From contig CAMYYB010000008.1 in the NCBI GenBank assembly GCA_947303335.1, forward strand, positions 1-62,218: DNA of 62,218 bases. Direction: 5' to 3'. The notes under the pieces were generated by a model. That model did no database searches. It had not been told where the DNA came from and saw nothing but the letters and a program-made list of their open reading frames with translations. Within the stretch, counting starts at the first letter, position 1. Each line of letters opens with the position of its first letter. This stretch comes from an uncultured Bacteroidales bacterium. Lineage in GTDB: Bacteria; Bacteroidota; Bacteroidia; Bacteroidales; F082. A program made the position numbers and the translations under genes. Positions 17,296-26,086 of this stretch are shown piece by piece.

Positions 17296-18036
17296 ATGCT
17301 GAAATACGACTCATATTATTTCCAATGTCCGCAATGCCAGGCTTGGCTCGAAGGTCGCCATTTAAAAGCCGAGTTGGTCAACCAGTCCATCTTGTATTCC
17401 GACGGCAAGGTGCTGAACGACAACCTCATCACTACACGGCAGAAGATGATACTGTGTCCCTCTTGCGGTCATATTTTCTGGGTCGAAAACCCCGTAGAAC
17501 CGCTCATCACCTTCGAGAAGCCCAATGCTGAGGTGTATTCATGGAACACATGGCGTTTTTTCGGCATCAGTTTCTCCGACAACAAAGGCAGAATGGCTCT
17601 CATCAACCATTACAAGACATTCCTGAAGAAGAGCCACTACGATCACAAGAAGGAAATCTATCTGCGCCGCTTCCTGTGGTGGGCCTACAACGACCTGCAC
17701 CGCAACCACCAGCACATACGCCTGAAATACTACCTCAACGGCTTCATGAGCTTCGGCGTTTGGAACAACAACCGCCGACTCATCATGGAAGGACAACGGC
17801 TTTTCCTCAAAAACCAGAAGGACTTCAACGACAACCTGAAGCGACTGCTGGCCTTGTTGGAGAGGCACCCCGAAGAGCAAATTGACCTCGAACTGCCTGA
17901 AATCTACCGCGAATTGCGTCAGTTCGACAAGACCAAAGAACTATTGGAACAAACAGGCAGCCGCACCCATTTCACCAATGAGATGTTACGCCACTCGAAG
18001 TGGAAAGACTCGAGGGTGTTCATGGTGACGGGGTAG
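17296..18036 (+). CDS. Zinc-ribbon protein of unknown function
   Basis: A 246-residue soluble protein that I do not recognise as a named family. The N-terminal part has two CxxC pairs, CPQC (about residues 11-14) and CPSC (about 57-60), which would make a zinc ribbon. The C-terminal half is rich in charged and aromatic helical sequence (for example HYDHKKEIYLRRFLWWAYND and LLALLERHPEEQ), resembling helical repeat or TPR-like segments. It ends one base before the convergent TPR gene. The start follows from the -7 box position. Confidence 0.6.
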   Translation: MLKYDSYYFQCPQCQAWLEGRHLKAELVNQSILYSDGKVLNDNLITTRQKMILCPSCGHIFWVENPVEPLITFEKPNAEVYSWNTWRFFGISFSDNKGRMALINHYKTFLKKSHYDHKKEIYLRRFLWWAYNDLHRNHQHIRLKYYLNGFMSFGVWNNNRRLIMEGQRLFLKNQKDFNDNLKRLLALLERHPEEQIDLELPEIYRELRQFDKTKELLEQTGSRTHFTNEMLRHSKWKDSRVFMVTG

Positions 18037-18037
18037 T

Positions 18038-19384
18038 TTACAGTCCATTAATGATTTCCTCAAAGCTGCGGTCATCTTCCAATCCGTTCATCTTCTCCTG
18101 CTTGATACGCGACTTGCGTCGGGCGTAGCTGTTGGTCTGCAGGTTCATTAGTATCGAGATGACTTGGTTGCTGAAGCCCTGCTTGGTGAGGCAGCAGATT
18201 TGCAGGTCGCTCTTCGTAAGGGTGGGATATTTCGCCATCAGCCGTTGCGTGAAGTTACCGTACACTTTGTCAATAAGCTCCACAAAGTCGTCCCACTCGC
18301 TTTCTTTCAAGTCGAAGTCCAAAGTGCTTGCCGTGATTTGCTCTGTGAGAGCAAGGGCGGTCACATACACCTTGTTTTTCTTCAACGCTGTCTCCATCTG
18401 GTTCTTCATTTCCTCTTCCTTCAGGCGTTGGCTCAGGGTCTTCTGCCGCAACAATAGCAAGACAACGGCAAGGGCCAGCAACAAACCTCCAACGATAAGA
18501 TAGAGGTAAAGGCTCTTCAGCTTCTGCTCAGCCTGCAAAGTGTTTTTCTGCATTTGTAGGTCATAGTCCAACTTGATTCGCTGCACTTGCTCGCTGCGTT
18601 GCTCCTCATTGGTCTGCATCAGGTTTTCGTTGAAAAGATTCTGGCATTCGAGCGCTTGCTCATAGTCGCCGGCAAACTGATGGATGAACGCCAAGCTCTG
18701 ATAGGCTGACATTCGGGTACCCGCCTTGCGGCTCTTGGTGGCTTCACTAAGGTGAAACAAAGCAAGGCTGTCCTGCTCCAGATAATAATAGGAAAGACCC
18801 AGGGTCAGGTGGCAGATGTCGGCATCGGATCCGCCCGCGAGGGCTTGGGTAACGCGGGCAATAGCTTGTTCGTAGTCTTCCTTCACCAAAAGCACATCGC
18901 GGCTCGATTCAAGGAGGATATCGTTTCTCATCGCTTCGTCGTTCAGGGCTTCGGCAATAGAGAGAGCCTCATCGTAATGCTTTTGGGCTGCGTCAATATC
19001 GCCTAACGAGGCTGTTGCTCGACCGCAGTTACGCAAGGCTCCCATTAATAATAAGGAGTCGTTGAGTTCCTGAAACAGGAGTGCAGCATCCGTATGTAGC
19101 GGCAGTGCTTCCGCAAAGAGACCATGCTTCCAATAACGGGTACCGAGATCATCCTCAATTTGTCCCTTCAACCTTTTCGCCCCAGGTCGCTCCAAATCAC
19201 AACGGCTGACAGCCAGCAAGGCCCTGTTGAACGACTCAGTAGCCTCCTCCGACTGCTTGTTGGCCAGTTGCTCGCGACCTTCCTGCCAATGCGTCTCAGC
19301 CTCTTTCAGCCAGCGCGCCTCCTGCCGGCAAGCGGGAAGGCTTGCCAGCAAGAGGAACGCCCATAATATACATCGGGGTCTCAT
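18038..19384 (-). CDS. TPR lipoprotein with transmembrane segment and C-terminal HTH-like domain
   Basis: 448 residues. The signal sequence ends in a lipobox-like LPAC (Cys19). Tetratricopeptide-like helices run from about 25 to 275, one transmembrane helix (LYLYLIVGGLLLALAVVLLLL) lies near 290-310, a charged coiled coil follows, and the last 90 residues contain a LuxR-like helix-turn-helix (TLTKSDLQICCLTKQGFSNQ). This arrangement is common in Bacteroidota membrane-bound regulators. Its ATG overlaps the stop of the preceding 924-residue T9SS gene (ATGA), so it is last in a four-gene run. It might sense or regulate those secreted proteins. Confidence 0.7.
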   Translation of the reverse strand: MRPRCILWAFLLLASLPACRQEARWLKEAETHWQEGREQLANKQSEEATESFNRALLAVSRCDLERPGAKRLKGQIEDDLGTRYWKHGLFAEALPLHTDAALLFQELNDSLLLMGALRNCGRATASLGDIDAAQKHYDEALSIAEALNDEAMRNDILLESSRDVLLVKEDYEQAIARVTQALAGGSDADICHLTLGLSYYYLEQDSLALFHLSEATKSRKAGTRMSAYQSLAFIHQFAGDYEQALECQNLFNENLMQTNEEQRSEQVQRIKLDYDLQMQKNTLQAEQKLKSLYLYLIVGGLLLALAVVLLLLRQKTLSQRLKEEEMKNQMETALKKNKVYVTALALTEQITASTLDFDLKESEWDDFVELIDKVYGNFTQRLMAKYPTLTKSDLQICCLTKQGFSNQVISILMNLQTNSYARRKSRIKQEKMNGLEDDRSFEEIINGL

Positions 19385-22155
19385 TGCTTTACAAATTTGA
19401 CAGTCTTTTCGTTCACCGTGATGAAATACATTCCCGCTTTCAGATTGGCAATATCAATCCGCTGCGTTTCATCTGTAATTATGCCTTGCTGCAAGGTTTG
19501 ACCCATCACATTGATGATGCGATATGTGGGTTGTAGAGACGCAATGCCTTGCGTCTCAATAATGAGAACGTTGTTGGCAGGATTGGGATAGACATCAAAA
19601 CCACATTTTGTCTCTTCATCTATGCCATAGTGTAATTCAGCGAATATTGCGTCGCAATCATCCCTGCTAATTTGGTAGACCAATCCGCCTTCCACCCAAT
19701 AACAGCGTAATCCTTCCACCCGGTATCCCTTGCCTTGATTCATCAGCCTTTCAGGGAAAAAGCTGGTAAGATGACCTATACCGCAAACAATCCTGCCACA
19801 ATAATATCCATTAGCGTCACTCACACGCAACGTCTTGAAAGGCTTTCCCCAATAGTCTAAAGTCTCCACCGTGTCCACATGAAGGATAAGGTTCTCGCCT
19901 CCCACTTTGATTTCCCATTCGTCACCCGTCCTGGCTGTGAGATTATAAAGTGTAGTGAACTCCTCCAGATCCTTGTTCCACCAATAAACGATACCGTTTT
20001 CCTCGTAGACGTATTCGTGAGACACCTCGGTAGGTCCTTCCTTATCATATTGCGTATTGCTGCGCACGATAACTTTGGGGCGTTTGCCGCTTATGGTAGT
20101 GTCGCCTGTGCATTGCAAATGCTGGTAGGTGATGGTGCCGTCGTCATTCAGGATTTCATAGTACCATTCGGCACCGTCAGGCAAGAATTGTTCCCTGGGG
20201 TTGTCTGTGACGAGATAGGTTATCTCTATCTTGCTGACATATGATTTATCTCTATATAGCATATCGTTTTGTTGCTTCAGATGGTCTTCATCGTAGAGAT
20301 AAAACTCAGGTTGCCACACTCCAGTCACCCAGGCTTCACCATCCCATTTTTCAAAGGTGACCACGACAGGATAGCCCATCTCGTTCAATTCATAAACGGC
20401 ACGATGAGCATCCACAAATGCATCGTCTTGCCATAGTTTGATTTCCGCAAGGGTGAGGCGACCGTACGGGTTGAAGTGATATTGCACCAGTTTTTGGTTC
20501 TCCCAAACACCGTTGTTTCGTTTTTGGGTCAGGATGCTTGTCCTGTGTCCTTGTCCATCGTAGCCGTATGTGACGAGGACGATGCTGTCGTTGTATTTTT
20601 CGGTTTCCGAGCTGAGCAAAAGGCTGTCTTCCGAGAAAGTGCAGGTTTCCCGGCTAAGGGTTAGCCATTCGCCAAAGGTCCCGTTGGTATAGCCATCGGT
20701 GGTGATGATGACTTGGTTTTCGTTGTATTCATAGGCTTTTTCCGAAGTGGTTTTTATAAACCGTTTTTCCGCTTGAAGCCGCCGCAACTCATCATAAGAA
20801 TACGAAATGCTATCTACTAAAATCATCTCATCCTCATGATAGTTATCATAATACTGAGTATAAGCCACGAGCAGACCGTCTTCATAAGTGTAATTGTTTT
20901 GATAGGGGTCTGGCGTTGGGCTAAAATAAGTACTCCGTTCTTCAATGACATGATAATCCGCGTCATAATAGTAACTCATCCAATGTCCATATTCCAAGTG
21001 TGTTTCAACATAGCTCCTTTCCAACAAACCATTGGATTTGTATCTGAATCCAGCATCCATTTGGTCATAGTTGGCTCCATAAGGTTGGTTGGGGTTCAAA
21101 TAAATGACAGCGCTGTCGGGCTGATAGAGGAAGCCGTAATAGTTGTCGGGTGGATTGCTTGCTTCAACTTCCACCATACCATAAAGCATTTTGCAGTTTT
21201 CGGGTTGCTGGAACACTTGAAAATTCTTCCAAATGCAGCCTTTGTTATCAAAATCTTGACCAACCACATAAATGTCGATGCTTGTAGACAGAAGTTTGCA
21301 GGCATAATTAAGTCGAAACATTTCCTGTCCATCCTTCATTATCGCATCGTACATCTGATCACGACTGAAATATGCATAATAATAGGTGTTTTCAAAAATG
21401 CAAAGGCTATGGATGTTCTCAAAATATGGACCGGCAGAATTGATTATTGCATTATCCAACCAAACGGCATCTACGTCAATATTGTTTTCTATCGTATAGT
21501 TGCCAATTGTATAAACATTACCATTTTCCACTGCTATTTGAGTTGCCTGTGAAGCCGTTATTTCAGCTTGCGAATTAATGGAATCTTGATCGAAAGTGTA
21601 CAATAAATTTTGTTCTTCCCAAACCGCAGCTTTCTTTTTCCCGTCTATGACATAGCCACAGAAATATAGCATTCCAGTTTGTCTATCCACAGCAACATCA
21701 TAGATGAAACTATTGTGAATGCCATCGCCCAACTGCCATTGGGGTATAAAGTTGGTCCCTTTCCAAACCATTGCCACAGTGACATCGTCTTCATTGGTAT
21801 AATGCCCAACATAGTAAAGCGTGTCGTTTTGGCAATAGAGGTCGGTGATGCGGACACCTGTGAGGCCTTCTGTCGTGACATACAATTGGTTGTTTTTCCA
21901 CACTTCCGTGTAAAGGATAGTGTTGCCATTTTTGACATTCACCATCCAATAGATGTTTCTACTGGAGTCGTATGAGATGGTAGTGGGAAGGGTGTGTAGG
22001 TTGTCTTTCTGAACTGAATAAAGTAGCTCATTGTTTTTGTAGAGAGCCGCTACATTTCGATTGTTTTCTTCAAAATAGCCCACCGAAAAAATGTCTTGGG
22101 CGTTGGTGTTCAAGGCCAAGATTAACAGCAATGTGATGGTAAATGTCTTTTTCAT
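19381..22155 (-). CDS. Modular T9SS-secreted protein, architecture A+B+C
   Basis: 924 residues: signal peptide (1-19); module A (about 20-350), a run of repeated strands such as VAALYKNNELLYSV, AMVWKGTNF, AAVWEEQNLLYTF and GCIWKNFQVFQ, suggesting a beta-propeller; module B (about 375-665), with YD-repeat-like strands (YSYDELRRLQAEKRF, GYDGQGHRTSI); module C (about 668-865), with VYEENGIVYWWNKDLEEFTT and FFPERLMN; and a T9SS type A sorting domain beginning VYPNPANNVLIIET. The next two paralogues carry only A+C and only B+C. Function is unknown; the product is probably cell-surface. 20 bases separate it from its upstream neighbour. Confidence 0.7.
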   Translation of the reverse strand: MKKTFTITLLLILALNTNAQDIFSVGYFEENNRNVAALYKNNELLYSVQKDNLHTLPTTISYDSSRNIYWMVNVKNGNTILYTEVWKNNQLYVTTEGLTGVRITDLYCQNDTLYYVGHYTNEDDVTVAMVWKGTNFIPQWQLGDGIHNSFIYDVAVDRQTGMLYFCGYVIDGKKKAAVWEEQNLLYTFDQDSINSQAEITASQATQIAVENGNVYTIGNYTIENNIDVDAVWLDNAIINSAGPYFENIHSLCIFENTYYYAYFSRDQMYDAIMKDGQEMFRLNYACKLLSTSIDIYVVGQDFDNKGCIWKNFQVFQQPENCKMLYGMVEVEASNPPDNYYGFLYQPDSAVIYLNPNQPYGANYDQMDAGFRYKSNGLLERSYVETHLEYGHWMSYYYDADYHVIEERSTYFSPTPDPYQNNYTYEDGLLVAYTQYYDNYHEDEMILVDSISYSYDELRRLQAEKRFIKTTSEKAYEYNENQVIITTDGYTNGTFGEWLTLSRETCTFSEDSLLLSSETEKYNDSIVLVTYGYDGQGHRTSILTQKRNNGVWENQKLVQYHFNPYGRLTLAEIKLWQDDAFVDAHRAVYELNEMGYPVVVTFEKWDGEAWVTGVWQPEFYLYDEDHLKQQNDMLYRDKSYVSKIEITYLVTDNPREQFLPDGAEWYYEILNDDGTITYQHLQCTGDTTISGKRPKVIVRSNTQYDKEGPTEVSHEYVYEENGIVYWWNKDLEEFTTLYNLTARTGDEWEIKVGGENLILHVDTVETLDYWGKPFKTLRVSDANGYYCGRIVCGIGHLTSFFPERLMNQGKGYRVEGLRCYWVEGGLVYQISRDDCDAIFAELHYGIDEETKCGFDVYPNPANNVLIIETQGIASLQPTYRIINVMGQTLQQGIITDETQRIDIANLKAGMYFITVNEKTVKFVKQ
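19535..19558. repeat. Palindromic element in sorting-domain codons, loop TGCC
   Basis: AGAGACGCAA-TGCC-TTGCGTCTCA lies within the coding sequence of the 924-residue protein, where it encodes part of ETQGIASLQ. The loop is the reverse complement of the loop in the two other copies (22333-22356 and 24162-24185). Confidence 0.75.
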
Positions 22156-22169
22156 GGTATTAGGTTTTT

Positions 22170-22969
22170 AATTTTTCATTGTTTCACAAATTTCACCGTT
22201 TGTCCACCCACGCTGATGAAATACATTCCCGCTTTCAGATTGGCTATATCAATCCGCTGTGTTTCGTCGGTAACTGTGCCTTGTAGCAAAGTTTGACCCA
22301 TTACATTGGTGATGCGATATGTGGCAGTTTGTAGAGACGCAAGGCATTGCGTCTCTATAATGAGAACGTTGTTTGCAGGATTGGGATAGACGTTGAGATG
22401 ATTCTCGTTGTTATCCACCACATGGTGCAGTTCGCTATAGACGGCATCACAGTCCTCTTCACCATTATGATACAGAAGAGCATCTCCCACCCAATAGCAT
22501 CGCAGTCCGTTTACGATATAATTGGCATTTCGGTTCATCAGTCTTTCAGGGAAGAAACTGGTCATATGGCCGTATCCCACTACTATATCACCATTGAAGA
22601 TGTTCCCTGCATCGCTGACGTGCAGTACTCTGCGTGCTTCACCTTCGTATTCAAAGACACCCACACTGTCGACATGCACAATGATGTTTTCCATTCCCAC
22701 CTTGATTTCCCATTCGTCGCCCGCTTCGGCATTAAGGTCATATAGTGTAGTAAACTCTTCCAAATCCTTGTTCCACCAATAAACAATGCCGTTTTCTTCG
22801 TAAACATATTCGTGGGTGACCTCGGAAATCTCATCCTTGTCGTACTGTGTGTTGCTGCGCACAATGATTTTCGGGCGTTGGTTGCCGACGGCGGTATCGC
22901 CTACACATTCCAAGTGCTGGTAGGTGATGCTGCCGTTTTCGTTTTGGATTTCGTAGTACCATTCGGAGC
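22170..22969. repeat. 800-bp near-identical direct repeat, copy 1
   Basis: This segment covers module C, the sorting domain and the stop of the 602-residue gene. By reading, it matches 23999-24798 with only a couple of mismatches near its far end (GTTTTCG against GTCGTCG). Offset between copies is exactly 1829 bases. Confidence 0.9.
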
Positions 22970-23984
22970 TGTCTTCAATGAACCGTTCAAAAACAACCAT
23001 ATCAAAAAGTTGGGCACAGTTTTCTGGTTGCTGGAGCACTTGAAAGTTCTTCCAAATACAACCTTTGTTGTCAAGAAGGCCAACCACATAGATGTCATCG
23101 GCGTTTTTGCATATTTTACTAGCACCCGCACTGCCGTTGAAGGGGAAGTGCATTACCGTATTCAAGTTGTTTTTGCACAAAAGATACTCCATTCCATGTG
23201 GGTAGGTCCAGCAATAATAGTAATCTCCATTGAATGCGCAAAGACAATTCACCATGACATCCGCATCAAAAGAACGAATTGTTTCACCGTTTCTCCAGAT
23301 GGCAGGGAAGGAATAGATATCAAAACCTGTATCTAGGCTATAAGATCCGAGTGTAAAGACAGAGTCGTTGTCGATAGAAATTGTGTTTACGGAAGATCCT
23401 ATTATATAATCTGAAGGCTCATACGTGTAAAGGATGCTATCGTTTCCCCATACCGTAGCGTTGGTGCTTTCATCTGTGACATAACCACAGAAATAGGGTA
23501 CTCCTGTATTCGGGTTCACTTCGGCGTCGTAGATGAAGCTGGCGTGTTCGCCGTCACCCAGTTGCCAGTGCATAGTGAAATCAGTTCCTTTCCAGACGGC
23601 AGCCACCGTAATCCCTCCTTCATTTGTGTAACTTCCCACATAATACAGCGTGTCGTCGAGGCAATAAATGTCAATGATACGGACACCACTCATGCCTTGC
23701 GTTGACACATAAAGCAGGTCGTTTTTCCATACTTCAGTGTACTTGAAAGAGGTTCCTTGGTAAATATTAATCATCCAATAAATATTCTTGTTTGCGTCGC
23801 AGGCAATGGTTTTTGGAGTTGCATTCATGCCATCATGGGATACGGTATAAATGATTTCACCATTTCTGTATACGGCAGCCACCTTTTGGTCGTTTTGCAC
23901 ATAATAGCCTGTGGCAAAAATGTCATCAGCCTTTGCGGTTATGGCCAAGAACATCATCAATGTAATTGCGAATATCTTTTTCAT
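22176..23984 (-). CDS. Modular T9SS-secreted protein, architecture A+C
   Basis: 602 residues: signal peptide (1-19), module A (about 20-335, with VAAVYRNGEIIYTV, AAVWKGTDF, ATVWGNDSILYTY and GCIWKNFQVLQ repeats), module C (about 338-540) and a T9SS sorting domain. It lacks the YD-like module B of the 924-residue neighbour. Module C and the tail are nearly identical in DNA to the 617-residue neighbour, a sign of recent duplication or gene conversion. It belongs to the same minus-strand run, 20 bases from the genes on either side. Function unknown. Confidence 0.7.
   Translation of the reverse strand: MKKIFAITLMMFLAITAKADDIFATGYYVQNDQKVAAVYRNGEIIYTVSHDGMNATPKTIACDANKNIYWMINIYQGTSFKYTEVWKNDLLYVSTQGMSGVRIIDIYCLDDTLYYVGSYTNEGGITVAAVWKGTDFTMHWQLGDGEHASFIYDAEVNPNTGVPYFCGYVTDESTNATVWGNDSILYTYEPSDYIIGSSVNTISIDNDSVFTLGSYSLDTGFDIYSFPAIWRNGETIRSFDADVMVNCLCAFNGDYYYCWTYPHGMEYLLCKNNLNTVMHFPFNGSAGASKICKNADDIYVVGLLDNKGCIWKNFQVLQQPENCAQLFDMVVFERFIEDSSEWYYEIQNENGSITYQHLECVGDTAVGNQRPKIIVRSNTQYDKDEISEVTHEYVYEENGIVYWWNKDLEEFTTLYDLNAEAGDEWEIKVGMENIIVHVDSVGVFEYEGEARRVLHVSDAGNIFNGDIVVGYGHMTSFFPERLMNRNANYIVNGLRCYWVGDALLYHNGEEDCDAVYSELHHVVDNNENHLNVYPNPANNVLIIETQCLASLQTATYRITNVMGQTLLQGTVTDETQRIDIANLKAGMYFISVGGQTVKFVKQ
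22333..22356. repeat. Palindromic element in sorting-domain codons, loop GGCA
   Basis: A perfect 10-bp hairpin AGAGACGCAA-GGCA-TTGCGTCTCT inside the coding sequence, encoding part of ETQCLASLQ on the minus strand. Confidence 0.8.
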
Positions 23985-23998
23985 GGTGTTAGGATTTT

Positions 23999-24798
23999 AA
24001 TTTTTCATTGTTTCACAAATTTCACCGTTTGTCCACCCACGCTGATGAAATACATTCCCGCTTTCAGATTGGCTATATCAATCCGCTGTGTTTCGTCGGT
24101 AACTGTGCCTTGTAGCAAAGTTTGACCCATTACATTGGTGATGCGATATGTGGCAGTTTGTAGAGACGCAAGGCATTGCGTCTCTATAATGAGAACGTTG
24201 TTTGCAGGATTGGGATAGACGTTGAGATGATTCTCGTTGTTATCCACCACATGGTGCAGTTCGCTATAGACGGCATCACAGTCCTCTTCACCATTATGAT
24301 ACAGAAGAGCATCTCCCACCCAATAGCATCGCAGTCCGTTTACGATATAATTGGCATTTCGGTTCATCAGTCTTTCAGGGAAGAAACTGGTCATATGGCC
24401 GTATCCCACTACTATATCACCATTGAAGATGTTCCCTGCATCGCTGACGTGCAGTACTCTGCGTGCTTCACCTTCGTATTCAAAGACACCCACACTGTCG
24501 ACATGCACAATGATGTTTTCCATTCCCACCTTGATTTCCCATTCGTCGCCCGCTTCGGCATTAAGGTCATATAGTGTAGTAAACTCTTCCAAATCCTTGT
24601 TCCACCAATAAACAATGCCGTTTTCTTCGTAAACATATTCGTGGGTGACCTCGGAAATCTCATCCTTGTCGTACTGTGTGTTGCTGCGCACAATGATTTT
24701 CGGGCGTTGGTTGCCGACGGCGGTATCGCCTACACATTCCAAGTGCTGGTAGGTGATGCTGCCGTCGTCGTTTTGGATTTCGTAGTACCATTCGGAGC
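23999..24798. repeat. 800-bp near-identical direct repeat, copy 2
   Basis: This is the same segment as 22170-22969, here forming the last 270 or so codons of the 617-residue gene. It begins a few bases after the upstream gene's ATG. Confidence 0.9.
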
Positions 24799-25858
24799 CT
24801 TCAGGGATAGAGGAGGTAATTGTGGTTGTCATAGAGAACTCTATCTGGTTGATGTAGGAATCTCCATAGAAAAAGGTCGCCAGTAGGTTCTGTTGCCATT
24901 TCAACTCAGGCTCAAAAAACAGTGTTTGTCTCCAAAAATAGTCCCACACCCATTCGTCACCGCTTTTTTTGTAAAATGATACTGTGTAAGTCATATCTGT
25001 CATTGAGTATTCGTGGATTACCTTTTTGGTGATGTCCCAGTCATTTAGCGATTCCGACCATGTTCCATTTTGTTGTTCAATAATTTTACCGTATGCGTCG
25101 TAGAGATTAATGTGTATTGTATTATTCACCCATTCGCCATCGACGAGGTCCTGTTTGATTTCGGAGGCTAATTTACCATCTTCTGTATAGGAATAGACCT
25201 GTTTTTTGGTGAACCAGGTGTCGTAATTATGATTTACATCATCGTATTCCTCAATAAGAATCTCCTGCAATAAACCATTCTCATATTGGTAGTTGTATAC
25301 ACCTGATAGTTTTGTGAGGCCAGGGCATCCCCAAGAGATATAATAAAACATAGAATCTGTTTTTCCTTGGTCATCGTATGTGTAAGTCCAGATATGACAG
25401 ATATTATTAGGAGAATAGCCCTGCTCTTTCCTAATCAATTGCCCCTCATCATTATAATAATAGAATTGATAGTCTCGGTCATAGTTTCCAAAAGTGGCTT
25501 CAAATTCTTGAAAAAGTTCCATTTGAATCAATCCATTTTCAAACTCAAGCACCTGATCCCAAGTGTAATCTACTCCATAGCCTCCATTATAATACCCATG
25601 CGCAGTAATGCTGCTTAAGTAGTTGTTGTCATAGACAAGTCGAGAGGTCAAATTGTGTTCAGGATATTCAAAAGAAGAGAGCAACCCTTCTGAATTGTAT
25701 TGAAAGTCGGCAGAATATTGGTTGGTAACAACACCTGACGGATTGATGGTTCTACCCATTACATGGTTAGGAAGGAAAATGGTGTCGTCGATAGATTGTG
25801 ATAAAACGGCACTCATTCCGAGCACCATCATCATTGCGATTGTAACTAGCTTTTTCAT
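24005..25858 (-). CDS. Modular T9SS-secreted protein, architecture B+C
   Basis: 617 residues: signal peptide (about 1-20), module B (about 25-350) made of YD-repeat-like strands (DFQYNSEGLLSSFEYPEHN, YYYNDEGQLIRKEQGY, VYSYTEDGKLASEI, LYDAYGKIIEQQNG), module C (about 352-555) and a T9SS sorting domain. It has no module A. It is first in the four-gene minus-strand operon, with a -7 box at 25900-25907. YD-type repeats often wrap carbohydrate or toxin cargo, but nothing here proves such a role. Confidence 0.7.
   Translation of the reverse strand: MKKLVTIAMMMVLGMSAVLSQSIDDTIFLPNHVMGRTINPSGVVTNQYSADFQYNSEGLLSSFEYPEHNLTSRLVYDNNYLSSITAHGYYNGGYGVDYTWDQVLEFENGLIQMELFQEFEATFGNYDRDYQFYYYNDEGQLIRKEQGYSPNNICHIWTYTYDDQGKTDSMFYYISWGCPGLTKLSGVYNYQYENGLLQEILIEEYDDVNHNYDTWFTKKQVYSYTEDGKLASEIKQDLVDGEWVNNTIHINLYDAYGKIIEQQNGTWSESLNDWDITKKVIHEYSMTDMTYTVSFYKKSGDEWVWDYFWRQTLFFEPELKWQQNLLATFFYGDSYINQIEFSMTTTITSSIPEGSEWYYEIQNDDGSITYQHLECVGDTAVGNQRPKIIVRSNTQYDKDEISEVTHEYVYEENGIVYWWNKDLEEFTTLYDLNAEAGDEWEIKVGMENIIVHVDSVGVFEYEGEARRVLHVSDAGNIFNGDIVVGYGHMTSFFPERLMNRNANYIVNGLRCYWVGDALLYHNGEEDCDAVYSELHHVVDNNENHLNVYPNPANNVLIIETQCLASLQTATYRITNVMGQTLLQGTVTDETQRIDIANLKAGMYFISVGGQTVKFVKQ
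24162..24185. repeat. Palindromic element in sorting-domain codons, second GGCA copy
   Basis: Identical to 22333-22356 because it lies in the 800-bp duplicated segment. Confidence 0.8.
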
Positions 25859-25899
25859 GGTATTTAAATTATACTGGTTATTATTTCAGGTTTGCAAGG

Positions 25900-25907
25900 C
25901 AAAATTA
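25900..25907 (-). promoter_or_regulatory. -7 box (TAATTTTG) for the modular T9SS operon
   Basis: TAATTTTGCC on the minus strand, 41 bases before the first gene of the run. Confidence 0.55.
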
Positions 25908-25988
25908 GCACATTTCCCAAAACAAAAAACCATTTGTCAAGACCCAAAGAGAACTTGTCTATCATTTTGTAAAGGCATGAAAATAAAA

Positions 25989-26032
25989 AACGATTGGATT
26001 TCAATCTGTTGCAAATTTGAGATCCAATCGTT
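25989..26032 (-). terminator. Intrinsic terminator of the AAA ATPase gene
   Basis: An 11-bp perfect stem (AACGATTGGAT at 25989-25999 with ATCCAATCGTT at 26022-26032) with a 22-base loop, followed on the minus strand by a T-rich run. Confidence 0.75.
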
Positions 26033-26086
26033 GTCTATGGGGTTGTCTATGTGATTACGGCTACAGAAACGCACTGCAGCACGTTT

